From Fimbriimonadia bacterium (GTDB lineage Bacteria; Armatimonadota; Fimbriimonadia; Fimbriimonadales; Fimbriimonadaceae): a stretch of DNA of 41,329 nucleotides. The stretch's first letter is position 1, and the number at the start of each line of letters is the position of its first letter. Position numbers and translations under genes: made by a program. The notes under the pieces are model-generated. The model saw only the letters and a program-made list of their open reading frames with translations. It had not been told where the DNA came from and ran no database searches. The DNA lies in NCBI GenBank assembly GCA_030430755.1, contig JAUIKO010000008.1, positions 1 through 41,329 of the forward strand, written 5' to 3'. Of this stretch, positions 5,887 to 14,175 are shown piece by piece.

Positions 5887-8079
5887 GGAGCATCAACAGG
5901 GGAAGGCGCAAATGAAGCGAAGAAACTTCACAATGTTGGTGTTTCTCTTCAAGGAATGGATCGTTATGATGAAGCTGTCAAGTACTATGATGAAGCTTTG
6001 TCTATAGATGGATATACAGGTAAATCCCGCGGGATTACACTTCATAAGAAAGGGTCTGCTTTGTATGAATTACAACGCTTTGAAGAAGCAATTAAAGCTT
6101 TTGATGCAGCTCTTGCGATTGAAGAATATAAAGACCCAGATCGAGGGTTCACCCTTTCGGCTAAAAAACTATGTATTGAAAATATAAATCCTGACTTAGC
6201 TGCAATTATAGCTTATGATGATGCCTTGTCTATTTCTAAACTGGAAGATAGTGATCGGGGTCAGACACTTCATAATAAAGGGAAGACTCTTTTTAAATTA
6301 AATCGTTTTGAGGAGGCATTAGAAGCGTATGCAGCAGCTCTTTCCTTGGATGGTTACATTGGTAAGGGTCGAGCTCAGACTCTTCATAGTATGGGTGAAG
6401 CTCTGTTTAAATTAAAACGTTATGAGGAATCACTCGGATGTTATGAATCTGCTCTAACGATCCCTGAATTGATAGGGAGAGATCGAGCGAATACTCTGAA
6501 ATTGAAAATGGTTTGCCTAGGATATTTAAATCGTTATAGTGATGCTTTAGATATTTGTGAGAATATTCTTTCTGTTGGTGAATACAGAGGCAAAGATCAG
6601 GCAGATATGTTTCATAGAAAAGGTCTTTGCCTTAGATATTTAAAACGTTATAACGCTGCAATTGAATCTTATGATTTAGCGCTTTCTATTCCTGAATTGT
6701 CTGGCAAGGATCGATTGGAAATTATTAAGGAAAAAATCTATCTTTTTGAAAAATTAGATCGTAATGAAGAAGCAGTTTCAGCTTATGATGAAGGTTTGTC
6801 AGTTCCTGGGATTGAATGGAAGAGTCGAGCTGATATGCTTACAGACAAAGCTCTCTGCCTTGAAATGTTAAATCGTTATGATGTAGCATTAGCTGTTTTA
6901 GATGAAGTTTTATCGATTCCTGAGGTTGTAGGTAAGAGTCGAGCTATGAAGTATTCTTTGAAAGCCTCGTGCCTTGAAAGGTTAGGTCGTAATAAAGAAG
7001 CGATAGAAGTTTACGATTTGGCCTTGTCAATTCCTGAATGTGGCAATATTGTTTCTATAAAACAAGGACGAAAATGTTGTATTGAAAATTTGCCCCCCGA
7101 TGATGCAATAATATTCCGTTGCGATGATGATCTTGCAAATCCAAAGTGTGTAGGGTCTGCTCGGGCAAATAAGCTTTATGATAAAAGCGAAGCTCTCTTC
7201 AATTTAAATCGTTTTGAGGAAGCAGTAGATTGCTGTTGTTTAGCACTTTCTATTCCTGAGCAAAAAGGTAGGAGCAGAGCAAATACATTTCGAATCAAAG
7301 CCGATGCTTTATATAGCTTAAAACGTTGTAATGAATCAATAGATGCCTGTAATTCAGCCCTTTCTATTCCTGAGTGTAATGGAATCATTCGAGAAGATGT
7401 GCTTTTTTTGAAAGGTGATATACTTCTTAAATTAGAGCGGTATGAGGATGCACTAGAATTATATAATCAAGAACTACTAGATTCTTTTAATGTTTGGGAT
7501 CGACCTCGTGTGCTTCACAATATAGGTTATGCTTTTGGTTGTTTAGGGCATTACGAGGAGGCAATAGTTACTTATGATACCGCTCTTGCAATCCGTGATC
7601 ATACAGGTGAATCTAGAGGGAAGACATTGAATGCCAAAGGCTTATCCCTCTATCGCTTAGGGCGTTATGAGGAGGCATTAGATATCTATGATGCCGCACT
7701 TTCTATCAATGAATATACTGGCTCAGATAGGACACTTACTTTTCACAACAAAGGCGAAAGTTTAGCTCATTTAGGGCGTTTTGATGAAGCAATTGTAGCC
7801 TATGATGCTGCTCTTAGTATTTCGGATCATGAGGATCGATTGGATACTCTTAATCGTAAAAAGTTAACACTTATCAAGCTTGGTATTCCAATGATAGATG
7901 CAAATATGCGTTGCATTCAAGATGAAATGCGATTGCAATCTGAATTTGCAGAACATAAAAGACAAAAACAAGAAAAGCGGAAAGCAGAGGAAATGGAAAA
8001 CAATAAAGGAGGAAGGAGGAGAAGTAGAACAAAAAGAATATCCATGATAGACCATAAAAATTATGAATATTTCCAATAA
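5791..8079 (+). CDS. Exported TPR-like repeat protein, 17 repeats
   Basis: A 762-residue protein. Residues 1-32 are a Sec-type signal peptide (basic start, hydrophobic IWFICVLVPVSCCFGA). From about residue 44 to 690 there are 17 repeats of roughly 38 residues, each like KG-x-x-L-x-x-L-x-R-(Y/F)-x-E-A-(I/L)-x-x-Y-D-x-ALSI followed by a loop ending (G/K)-x-(D/S)-R: tetratricopeptide helices with a slightly long linker. The tail is highly charged (EFAEHKRQKQEKRKAEE, then KGGRRRSRTKR). Start ATG follows AAAGGTGAT. TPR solenoids bind proteins; the partner is unknown. It is a paralogue of the gene at 8572 with the same upstream DNA. Export and a basic tail would fit an envelope or host-directed protein, but nothing shows which. 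Confidence 0.8.
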   Translation: MKYSITIKSLQFRTLSIWFICVLVPVSCCFGAGASTGEGANEAKKLHNVGVSLQGMDRYDEAVKYYDEALSIDGYTGKSRGITLHKKGSALYELQRFEEAIKAFDAALAIEEYKDPDRGFTLSAKKLCIENINPDLAAIIAYDDALSISKLEDSDRGQTLHNKGKTLFKLNRFEEALEAYAAALSLDGYIGKGRAQTLHSMGEALFKLKRYEESLGCYESALTIPELIGRDRANTLKLKMVCLGYLNRYSDALDICENILSVGEYRGKDQADMFHRKGLCLRYLKRYNAAIESYDLALSIPELSGKDRLEIIKEKIYLFEKLDRNEEAVSAYDEGLSVPGIEWKSRADMLTDKALCLEMLNRYDVALAVLDEVLSIPEVVGKSRAMKYSLKASCLERLGRNKEAIEVYDLALSIPECGNIVSIKQGRKCCIENLPPDDAIIFRCDDDLANPKCVGSARANKLYDKSEALFNLNRFEEAVDCCCLALSIPEQKGRSRANTFRIKADALYSLKRCNESIDACNSALSIPECNGIIREDVLFLKGDILLKLERYEDALELYNQELLDSFNVWDRPRVLHNIGYAFGCLGHYEEAIVTYDTALAIRDHTGESRGKTLNAKGLSLYRLGRYEEALDIYDAALSINEYTGSDRTLTFHNKGESLAHLGRFDEAIVAYDAALSISDHEDRLDTLNRKKLTLIKLGIPMIDANMRCIQDEMRLQSEFAEHKRQKQEKRKAEEMENNKGGRRRSRTKRISMIDHKNYEYFQ

Positions 8080-8237
8080 AACAATCTCTTATAAAAGGGG
8101 GGTTTTCCGTTTCTGATGCTGATAGGCGTTGTATTGAATTAGAAGTTCGTTTGCAGTCTGAATTTAGAGATCAAAAACGAAAAGCATCTGTATTATCAGA
8201 TGAAGCATCAGGTAATCATAAAAAAAGAAAGAATTGA
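8079..8237 (+). pseudogene. 3' fragment of a third TPR-gene copy
   Basis: The frame reads KQSLIKGGFSVSDADRRC and continues to the HKKRKN end and TGA, matching the last 53 codons of the gene at 8572 (10081-10239) almost perfectly, but in a different frame from the upstream gene whose stop it overlaps. Similarity continues into the 3' flank to about 8331 (matching 10240-10336). It marks a recombination scar where a TPR copy lost its body. Confidence 0.85.
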
Positions 8238-8571
8238 TAGGAGAACTTTTTGTAGATACGTGATTTTTGATTATGTACTTAGAGGCTACTCCTTGCTATT
8301 GACAAGTTCTGTTTAAATGACATCTATATCTTTTGAATTGTGTATAACATCTGGAATATTTTCCTAAGTTACTTGGATGTGGTACAAACCTTTTTCTGGC
8401 ATTGTGGCAGCTCACTTTAATCAATAGTTCTGCGATTCCTGATATTTTAGTTATGTTAGGATGCAGATAAATCTATTTGATGGAGTGAATCAAATTTCAA
8501 TAAAATCATTCAATTTCAATGCGGAAATAGCAATATGCTGTATAATGCAAATTATTAAAAGGTGATTATCT
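8238..8571. other. Intergenic recombination mosaic between TPR genes
   Basis: No gene is seen. 8238-8331 repeats the flank that follows the second TPR gene (10240-10336). 8399-8429 matches 27 of 31 bases of the tilS coding region (10494-10524, the VVAHFN segment). 8432-8571 repeats the upstream region of the first TPR gene. The order is that of a TPR-end/tilS-start junction that has been cut down and followed by a new TPR gene. Confidence 0.7.
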
Positions 8572-8667
8572 ATGAAATATTCGATAACTATTAAGAGTTT
8601 ACAACTTCGGACATTATCAATCTGGTTTATCTGTGTATTAGTTCCTGTATCATGTTGTTTTGGTGCA
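8432..8667 (+). repeat. Direct repeat, upstream and signal-peptide region of TPR gene 2
   Basis: Second copy of 5651-5886, including the TATAAT (8541-8546), the AAAGGTGAT site and the signal-peptide codons. Confidence 0.88.
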
Positions 8668-10239
8668 TCTGCATCTTCTGGTAAGGGTGCAAAGGATGCT
8701 AAGAAGCTTTACGAAATCGGTGTATCTCTTCAAGAGATGGGGCGTTATGAAGAAGCTATCAAGTATTATGATGAAGCTTTATCAATCTCAAGTTATATAG
8801 GAAAATCTCGTGCTAATACCCTTTACAATAAAGGTCTTGCTCTCTTTGAGTTAGAGTGTTATGATGGAGCTATTAAGTCCTATGATGAAGCTCTTTCTAT
8901 AGGTGTATATACATGCAAAGATCGAGCGCTTACAATGAACCTTAAAGGCAATGTTTACTTAGCCTTGAATCGTTATCATGAGGCATTAGAAAGTTATGAT
9001 GAAGCTCTTTCTGTGAGTGTTTATAAAGGCAAGGATCGAGCGCTTACAATAAGCCTTAAAGGCAGAATTTACTTAGCCTTGAATCGTTATCATGAGGCTT
9101 TAGAATGTTATGATGCTGCTCTTGCGATTGAAGAATATAAAGGCCCAGATCGAGTAGAAACACTTCAAGGCAAATGTAAAAGTCTTGTAGGCTTAGGTCG
9201 TATTACTGAAGCGCTAGAATCTTATGATGCTGCTCTTTCGATCCCTGAGTGTAAAGGCAAAGATCGAGCATTGACACTTCTATTCAAAGGCAAATACCTT
9301 GAAGCTTTAGACCGTAATTCTGAAGCACTAGAAGCTTATGATTCCGCTCTTTCGATCCCTGAGTGCGAAGGCAAAGATCGAGCAGAAACACTTATGTGCC
9401 AAGGCGTATCTCTGTTTAACTTAGGTTGTTATGAGGAGGCATTAGAAGCTTATAATTCTGCTCTTTCTATTAATGAATATACCGGCTCAGAGAGGGCTCT
9501 TACTTTTCTCAATAAAGGCATATGCTTAGATACTTTAAAACGTAATACTGAAGCACTAGAAGCTTATGATTCCGCTCTTTCGATTCCTGAGTGCGAAGGC
9601 AAAGATCGAGGATGGGCACTTCTAAACAAAGGCAAATGTCTTGGATGCTTAGATCGTAATACTGAAGCACTAGAATCTTATGATTTCTCTCTTTCGATTC
9701 CTAAATGTACCAGATTTTCTCGAGCGTTAGCACTTCAGAATAAAGGTGCTGCCCTCTATAATTTAAAGTGTTACGATGAAGCGATTGAAACCTATGATGC
9801 AGCTTTATCTATTCCTGAGTATAGGACTGACTACCGGGCAATGACATTTCATAATAAAGGAGAATGTTTTGCAGATTTAGGTCGTAATGTAGAAGCGATA
9901 GATGCTTATGATTCTGCTTTATCTATCCCAGAGTGGATAGGAAAGAATCTTGCAAAGACCTTTCACTTGAAAGGTTTGTCTCTCTTTAAATTAGATCAAT
10001 ATGATGAATCTATATCATCTTATGATTCTGCTCTTGGTATTCAAGAGCATGAATGTCGACTAGAGACGCTGGATCATAGGAAACAATCTCTTATAAAACG
10101 GGGTTTTTCCGTTTCTGATGCTGATAGGCGTTGTATTGAATTAGAATTTCGTTTGCAGTCTGAGTTTAGAGATCAAAAACGAAAAGCCTCTGAATTATCA
10201 GATGAAGCATCAGGTAATCATAAAAAAAGAAAGAATTGA
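8572..10239 (+). CDS. Exported TPR-like repeat protein, 12 repeats
   Basis: A 555-residue paralogue of the gene at 5791. The first 32 residues are the same signal peptide with one change. Twelve 38-residue TPR-like repeats follow (about residues 40-500), with very regular units such as LNKG-x-x-L-x-x-L-x-RNTEALEAYDSALSIPECEGKDR. Several neighbouring repeats are nearly identical in DNA (for example around 9240-9400 and 9540-9620), showing growth by unequal crossing-over of a 114-bp unit. The C-terminus is EFRDQKRKASELSDEASGN followed by a basic KKRKN end. The protein is shorter by five repeats than its paralogue. Binding partner unknown; an extracytoplasmic scaffold or secreted effector is possible. 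Confidence 0.8.
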   Translation: MKYSITIKSLQLRTLSIWFICVLVPVSCCFGASASSGKGAKDAKKLYEIGVSLQEMGRYEEAIKYYDEALSISSYIGKSRANTLYNKGLALFELECYDGAIKSYDEALSIGVYTCKDRALTMNLKGNVYLALNRYHEALESYDEALSVSVYKGKDRALTISLKGRIYLALNRYHEALECYDAALAIEEYKGPDRVETLQGKCKSLVGLGRITEALESYDAALSIPECKGKDRALTLLFKGKYLEALDRNSEALEAYDSALSIPECEGKDRAETLMCQGVSLFNLGCYEEALEAYNSALSINEYTGSERALTFLNKGICLDTLKRNTEALEAYDSALSIPECEGKDRGWALLNKGKCLGCLDRNTEALESYDFSLSIPKCTRFSRALALQNKGAALYNLKCYDEAIETYDAALSIPEYRTDYRAMTFHNKGECFADLGRNVEAIDAYDSALSIPEWIGKNLAKTFHLKGLSLFKLDQYDESISSYDSALGIQEHECRLETLDHRKQSLIKRGFSVSDADRRCIELEFRLQSEFRDQKRKASELSDEASGNHKKRKN

Positions 10240-10363
10240 TAGGAGAGCCTTTTTCTGAATATAGGTGATTTTTGATTACGTACTTAGAGGCTACTCCTTG
10301 CTATTGACAAGTTCTGTTTAAATTAAATCTATATACTTCTAAAAATTGGTATTCTTATGTAAG

Positions 10364-11740
10364 ATGCTAGATAACCTTTTCGAATACTTTACAAATTATG
10401 ATATCAATTTGAAAGAATCTAAGATTTTAATCGCATGTAGTGGTGGTAAAGATTCAATTTCTCTCACTCATGCATTACATAAGTATTGCCCTAGCATTGT
10501 TGTAGCTCACTTTAATCATCAGTTAAGGCAAGAAGCAAATCATGATGAGTCTTTTTGTAGAAAGTTTTGTGAAAACTTAGATATACCTTTTGTGTCTGGC
10601 AGTTCACCCGTAGCGGAGATTTGTAAAAATAAAAAATGGGGTATCGAAGAGGGGGCGAGATTGTTGCGGTATGATTTTTTGCAAGATGTTGCAAGCAGAA
10701 CCGGTTGTGATTATATAGCAACGGCGCATCATCAAGATGATGATATCGAAACCATGCTATTCCATTTTGTTAGAGGAACCGGAATGCAAGGTCTTGCAGG
10801 AATACCTCAGAAAAGAGAAAACATTATTCGTCCTTTCATTCAATGCACGCGCAAACAAATAATAAACTATTGTATAGAGAATAATTTAGAATATGTAGAG
10901 GATTCTATGAATGAAGATGAATCTTATTCTAGGGTGAAAATAAGAAAGAAAATTATTCCTGAACTGGAAAAGATACATCCTGGATTTAGAAATTCTATAC
11001 AAATGACTCAAGAAATTATAAGTCAAGAGAATCGTTTTTTAAATAAATATGCTGCTGAATGTATGAAATCGTGCTTAATATTTCCTAATAAACACTTGTC
11101 CTTTTTAACAAATCATTCAGAGACCTTTCTTGATATTCAGAAGTTAGTCCACATGGATAAGGTGTTAATAAGAAGAATATGTAAGCTCTGTGCAGATTTT
11201 TTTGATGCTAAAGTTACATTCGATCAGATGAAGATTCTTTCTGAAAATATATTGTCGAAAAATAATTCTTCTATAACAACTCTGGATGGCAAAGTTGTTT
11301 TTTGCATAAAAGACCATTTTCTGCATGTATTTCTACAGACTGGAGCTTCAGAAATAATGAGAACACAGTTAGATATACCGGATTCTATTGAAAGTCATAC
11401 ATTAGGATGGAGTTTATCTGCGGATGTTGTACCTTTAGAACATTTTAAAAAAAGTCATGATAATCTTGATGTTTATATTGATTTAAATAAATGTAAGCGT
11501 CCATTGCATTTGAGAAATATGCAAGAAGGAGATAGATTTATCCCTCTTGGCATGTCTGGAAGTAAATTAATGACGGATTTATTAAATGGATATAAGCTAT
11601 CTGCGATGTGTAAAAAAGTTCTTCCGGTAATATGTGATTTTTCGGGTCCGATATGGATTCCAGGGTGTCAGATTGCAGAGAGAGTAAAGATTGATACAAA
11701 TACTGAAAAATGTCTTTTTTTAAAGATGTCTTCAAAATAG
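10364..11740 (+). CDS. tilS: tRNA(Ile)-lysidine synthase
   Basis: TilS uses ATP and lysine to convert C34 of the CAU-anticodon tRNA(Ile) to lysidine so that it reads AUA; it is cytoplasmic and normally essential. The PP-loop motif SGGKDS lies at about residues 26-31, followed by VVAHFNHQLR and the TAHHQDDDIETMLFHFVRGTG segment typical of TilS. The C-terminal TilS domain is also clear (LHLRNMQEGDRFIPLGMSG, then KLMTDLLNGYK and IPGCQIAERVKI). Length (458 residues) is normal. ATG 10364 is chosen since the protein begins at the usual place; a TTG at 10346 is in frame, and neither has a strong RBS. It lies 62 bp before fliK and may be transcribed with the hook genes. A fragment of its 5' coding region appears at 8399-8429. 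Confidence 0.95.
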   Translation: MLDNLFEYFTNYDINLKESKILIACSGGKDSISLTHALHKYCPSIVVAHFNHQLRQEANHDESFCRKFCENLDIPFVSGSSPVAEICKNKKWGIEEGARLLRYDFLQDVASRTGCDYIATAHHQDDDIETMLFHFVRGTGMQGLAGIPQKRENIIRPFIQCTRKQIINYCIENNLEYVEDSMNEDESYSRVKIRKKIIPELEKIHPGFRNSIQMTQEIISQENRFLNKYAAECMKSCLIFPNKHLSFLTNHSETFLDIQKLVHMDKVLIRRICKLCADFFDAKVTFDQMKILSENILSKNNSSITTLDGKVVFCIKDHFLHVFLQTGASEIMRTQLDIPDSIESHTLGWSLSADVVPLEHFKKSHDNLDVYIDLNKCKRPLHLRNMQEGDRFIPLGMSGSKLMTDLLNGYKLSAMCKKVLPVICDFSGPIWIPGCQIAERVKIDTNTEKCLFLKMSSK

Positions 11741-11773
11741 ATTTTTTTCCTAATAAAAATACTGGGTCCTTCC

Positions 11774-11779
11774 TATAAT
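11774..11779 (+). promoter_or_regulatory. Candidate -10 box before fliK
   Basis: A perfect TATAAT 24 bases before the fliK ATG, without a convincing -35. No sigma-28 or sigma-54 motif was seen. The following GGAGG (11792-11796) is a strong ribosome-binding site. Confidence 0.3.
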
Positions 11780-11802
11780 TTTCATGTAAGGAGGAGAGCT
11801 CG

Positions 11803-13164
11803 ATGGAAAAAATAACATCAGCCGAGACTTCTCGCTATATTCAGAATAATATTGGTCTGAATAGCGTGAAGTCACCTATCAAGGATGATAGTGTAGGTAA
11901 TTTACAATTATTGCAGAACTTAGGTTCTTTAGGAGATAGTAACAAACAGTTTGTAGATATGTTTTTTCAAGAAGTGTCATCAAATCAGCCGAATGCTGCT
12001 AAAAAAACACTGGACTTAGAAGAAAGTAATACAAATGTAAATACTAATAGAAAATCTAAAAAAGATGAGAGTCATCAAGTAAAAGAAAATAAATCTCATC
12101 AAGATCAGGAAAAGCAAGTTCGATCTCAGCATGATGATTCAGAACTCAGTGTAGATCATACACCAGATTTGTATCAAGAGGTGGATAGTGTACTAAAAGG
12201 CACGGAGCAACTCTATGTATTAGATGCTCAGGAGAAGTTGGGTAGTGCACAGTATATTTCTCATGATGAAAATCAAGATTTAGAACTAGAAAGTGTGAAC
12301 GGTCATGCTTATTCTGGTATTGAATCGCTTGAAGATGAAAATGCAGTTGACTATTCTGAAACTGTGATTAGTAAAGATAAACTTGCTGAAGAAGTAGAAA
12401 ATAGATCTGAAAAATATAGTGATTTGATACTCGAAAAAAAAGAAACTATAAAATCAGAAGAGATAGCTGCTCAGGAAAAAGTTTCTAGCAGAGAGGATCA
12501 AGAATCATTAAAGGTAGAGAATCGTCATGAGAGTATTTCAGCACCTATCTCCACTGGAGATCAGAGTCAATCATTAAATAAAAATGGTGATGAATCTGCA
12601 TCGAATAATAGTAATAAGAAAGATCATTCATCTTCTCAGAATTTGAATGAAGTTCGGTCTGTAGATGGTAAATCGGATATTTTACAAGCAAATGGAAAAG
12701 ATGCTGTGAAAAAACAAGACTCCTTTTCAAAGTCTATTCAAGATATGATTGATAAGATAGAGGTTTTAGCAAAAAATAGAAAAGGTGGACATATACAGAT
12801 CAATCTTAACCGTCCAGATGGTGAAACCCTTACTCTTCGAGTAAAAGCATTTGGTTCTAATATAGAAGCTAGTATTATTTCTCAGAATAGTACTTTGAAG
12901 CAGGAATTACTACAAAATAAAGATTTCTTAGCTCAAGGTCTAGAAGATAGAGGATTTAATTTGCAGTCATTTTTAGCAGATAATGATACTACCAATTTTC
13001 ATCAGGGTTCTCAACCAAGAGACGAAAATATATATGCAGAAAATGCTAAACAGCTAAAAGCATTGAAGCAATTTTCTAACGTAATTCCTTCGGATCAGAA
13101 CATTAGTAATAATAATTTTGGTTACCTGGAGAATGGCGTTGATAGAATTAACTATTTAGCATAA
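11803..13164 (+). CDS. fliK: Flagellar hook-length control protein FliK
   Basis: FliK is an exported ruler that stops hook growth and switches the flagellar type III export apparatus to filament substrates. The protein has 453 residues: a low-complexity, acidic and Ser/Gln/Lys-rich N-terminal two thirds typical of the ruler part, and a compact C-terminal domain at about residues 320-400 (GGHIQINLNRPDGETLTLRV, KAFGSNIEASIISQNSTLKQ, LAQGLEDRGFNLQSF) matching the Flg_hook domain. Position before flgD and flgE is the standard order. The strong GGAGG precedes the ATG. The N-terminal part is so variable that identity rests on the C-terminal domain and context. Confidence 0.88.
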   Translation: MEKITSAETSRYIQNNIGLNSVKSPIKDDSVGNLQLLQNLGSLGDSNKQFVDMFFQEVSSNQPNAAKKTLDLEESNTNVNTNRKSKKDESHQVKENKSHQDQEKQVRSQHDDSELSVDHTPDLYQEVDSVLKGTEQLYVLDAQEKLGSAQYISHDENQDLELESVNGHAYSGIESLEDENAVDYSETVISKDKLAEEVENRSEKYSDLILEKKETIKSEEIAAQEKVSSREDQESLKVENRHESISAPISTGDQSQSLNKNGDESASNNSNKKDHSSSQNLNEVRSVDGKSDILQANGKDAVKKQDSFSKSIQDMIDKIEVLAKNRKGGHIQINLNRPDGETLTLRVKAFGSNIEASIISQNSTLKQELLQNKDFLAQGLEDRGFNLQSFLADNDTTNFHQGSQPRDENIYAENAKQLKALKQFSNVIPSDQNISNNNFGYLENGVDRINYLA

Positions 13165-13174
13165 AGGATATATT

Positions 13175-13663
13175 ATGATTACATCTAGAATTAATGAGTC
13201 TTTAGCTCCTCCCATTCAAACAATGCAGGAAGCAAAAGCAAAGAATAATAAAAGAGGAAAAGAGTTAGGATCAGATGATCTTCTTTCTCTCGCGGCACAG
13301 ACTATGGCCATGTCTTTTAATCCTATGGATGAAAGTGGTGGAAATATGAATGTAGGAGATATGTTTGATAATCTAGTGAAAATGAAGCAAATATCTTCTA
13401 GTGATAAAACAAGTAGTGCGCTTGAAGATCTAGTAAAAGTTATGAGATCAAATGGGGCTCTTGCTGCAATAGGAAAAGAAGTAACAACAGAGCCGATCTC
13501 TTTAGGTCCAGAAAGTAGTGCACCTAAGTCAATTACTGGTACTGTGGTTTCATTTACTCCGAATGCAGATGGAGGCATGTTTAAAGTACAGGTATCTGGT
13601 AATAAAACAGTTGATGTATCACCAGATCAAGTGCTTTCATATGGAGTGGCTAATAACAAGTAA
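13175..13663 (+). CDS. flgD: Flagellar hook-capping/scaffold protein FlgD
   Basis: FlgD caps the growing hook and guides addition of FlgE subunits outside the cell. The 162-residue protein shows the N-terminal FlgD pattern in altered form (DLLSLAAQTMAMSFNPMDES, then MKQISSSDKTSSALEDLVKV and AAIGKEV) and the small C-terminal beta segment GTVVSFTPNADGGMFKVQV ... VDVSPDQVLSYGV. It is a short FlgD, like the Bacillus type, without the Ig-like insertion. It starts 10 bp after fliK and ends 12 bp before the next gene, so translational linkage is likely. Confidence 0.87.
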   Translation: MITSRINESLAPPIQTMQEAKAKNNKRGKELGSDDLLSLAAQTMAMSFNPMDESGGNMNVGDMFDNLVKMKQISSSDKTSSALEDLVKVMRSNGALAAIGKEVTTEPISLGPESSAPKSITGTVVSFTPNADGGMFKVQVSGNKTVDVSPDQVLSYGVANNK

Positions 13664-13675
13664 GGTACTGGTTTA

Positions 13676-14068
13676 ATGGGAGCAATTCAAAATTCAAAGA
13701 TTAATGAATATTTACAGCAGATTCAACCTATTGCTACACCTGTAGAAACTAAACCTACACTTGGAGCGAATGCTCAAGATAGTAGTTTATTCTCAGATAT
13801 TTTAGATTCTAAACTGACTGTAAGCAAACATGCAACTTCTAGGTTGCAGAGTAGAAATATTCAGTTAGAGAAAGAAGATTGGGATAGAATCGCTAAAGGG
13901 TTAGAAAAGGCTGCAGGAAAGGGTGCCAAAGAATCGTTATTTTTAGTAGATGATAAAGATGTTGCCCTAGTAGTAAGCGTGAAAAATAGGACTGTAATCA
14001 CTGCTGTCGATAAGAATCATTTAAAAGAAAATGTATTTACTAATATCGATAGTGCAGTAATAGTATAG
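13676..14068 (+). CDS. Flagellar operon protein of the TIGR02530 family
   Basis: This 130-residue protein matches the small flagellar-operon family TIGR02530, found between flgD and flgE in many Firmicutes and other flagellates. The signature is KHATSRLQSRNIQLEKEDW, a helix rich in Lys/Ala (KGLEKAAGKGAKESLFLVDD), then VALVVSVKNRTVITAVDKN and ENVFTNIDSAVIV. Its biochemical role is not settled to my knowledge; the conserved position suggests a part in hook assembly or its control. The gene has a GGTACTGG stretch rather than a strong RBS and lies 12 bp after flgD, so it probably depends on upstream translation. Confidence 0.9.
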   Translation: MGAIQNSKINEYLQQIQPIATPVETKPTLGANAQDSSLFSDILDSKLTVSKHATSRLQSRNIQLEKEDWDRIAKGLEKAAGKGAKESLFLVDDKDVALVVSVKNRTVITAVDKNHLKENVFTNIDSAVIV

Positions 14069-14075
14069 ATAAACC

Positions 14076-14152
14076 GGTATCGATGAAGATAAGCTGGACC
14101 GAATAGGAGGCTTGCTGATGGAATGGATAATCCTTCAGAATTCATCGATACC
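14076..14152 (+). promoter_or_regulatory. Inverted-repeat leader before flgE (possible structured RNA or attenuator)
   Basis: A perfect 12-bp inverted repeat, ggtatcgatgaa (14076-14087) with ttcatcgatacc (14141-14152), encloses 53 bases. Inside lie AGGAGG (14105-14110) and an ATG at 14118 that opens a 34-codon frame running into flgE in another frame (to 14222). The flgE RBS (GGAGG, 14160-14164) is just outside the stem. A stem that hides the inner start, or inner translation that opens the stem, could tune hook-protein output. It does not match any riboswitch class I know. Confidence 0.45.
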
Positions 14153-14175
14153 TAATCATGGAGGATATATAAGAA

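Noticed and set aside
13216-13578. 120-codon - strand open frame within flgD
   Set aside because: No RBS or recognisable protein; antisense of a well-supported gene.
14076-14152. c-di-GMP (GEMM) riboswitch before flgE
   Set aside because: The long closing stem and inner sequence do not contain the GEMM core; kept only as an unassigned structured leader.
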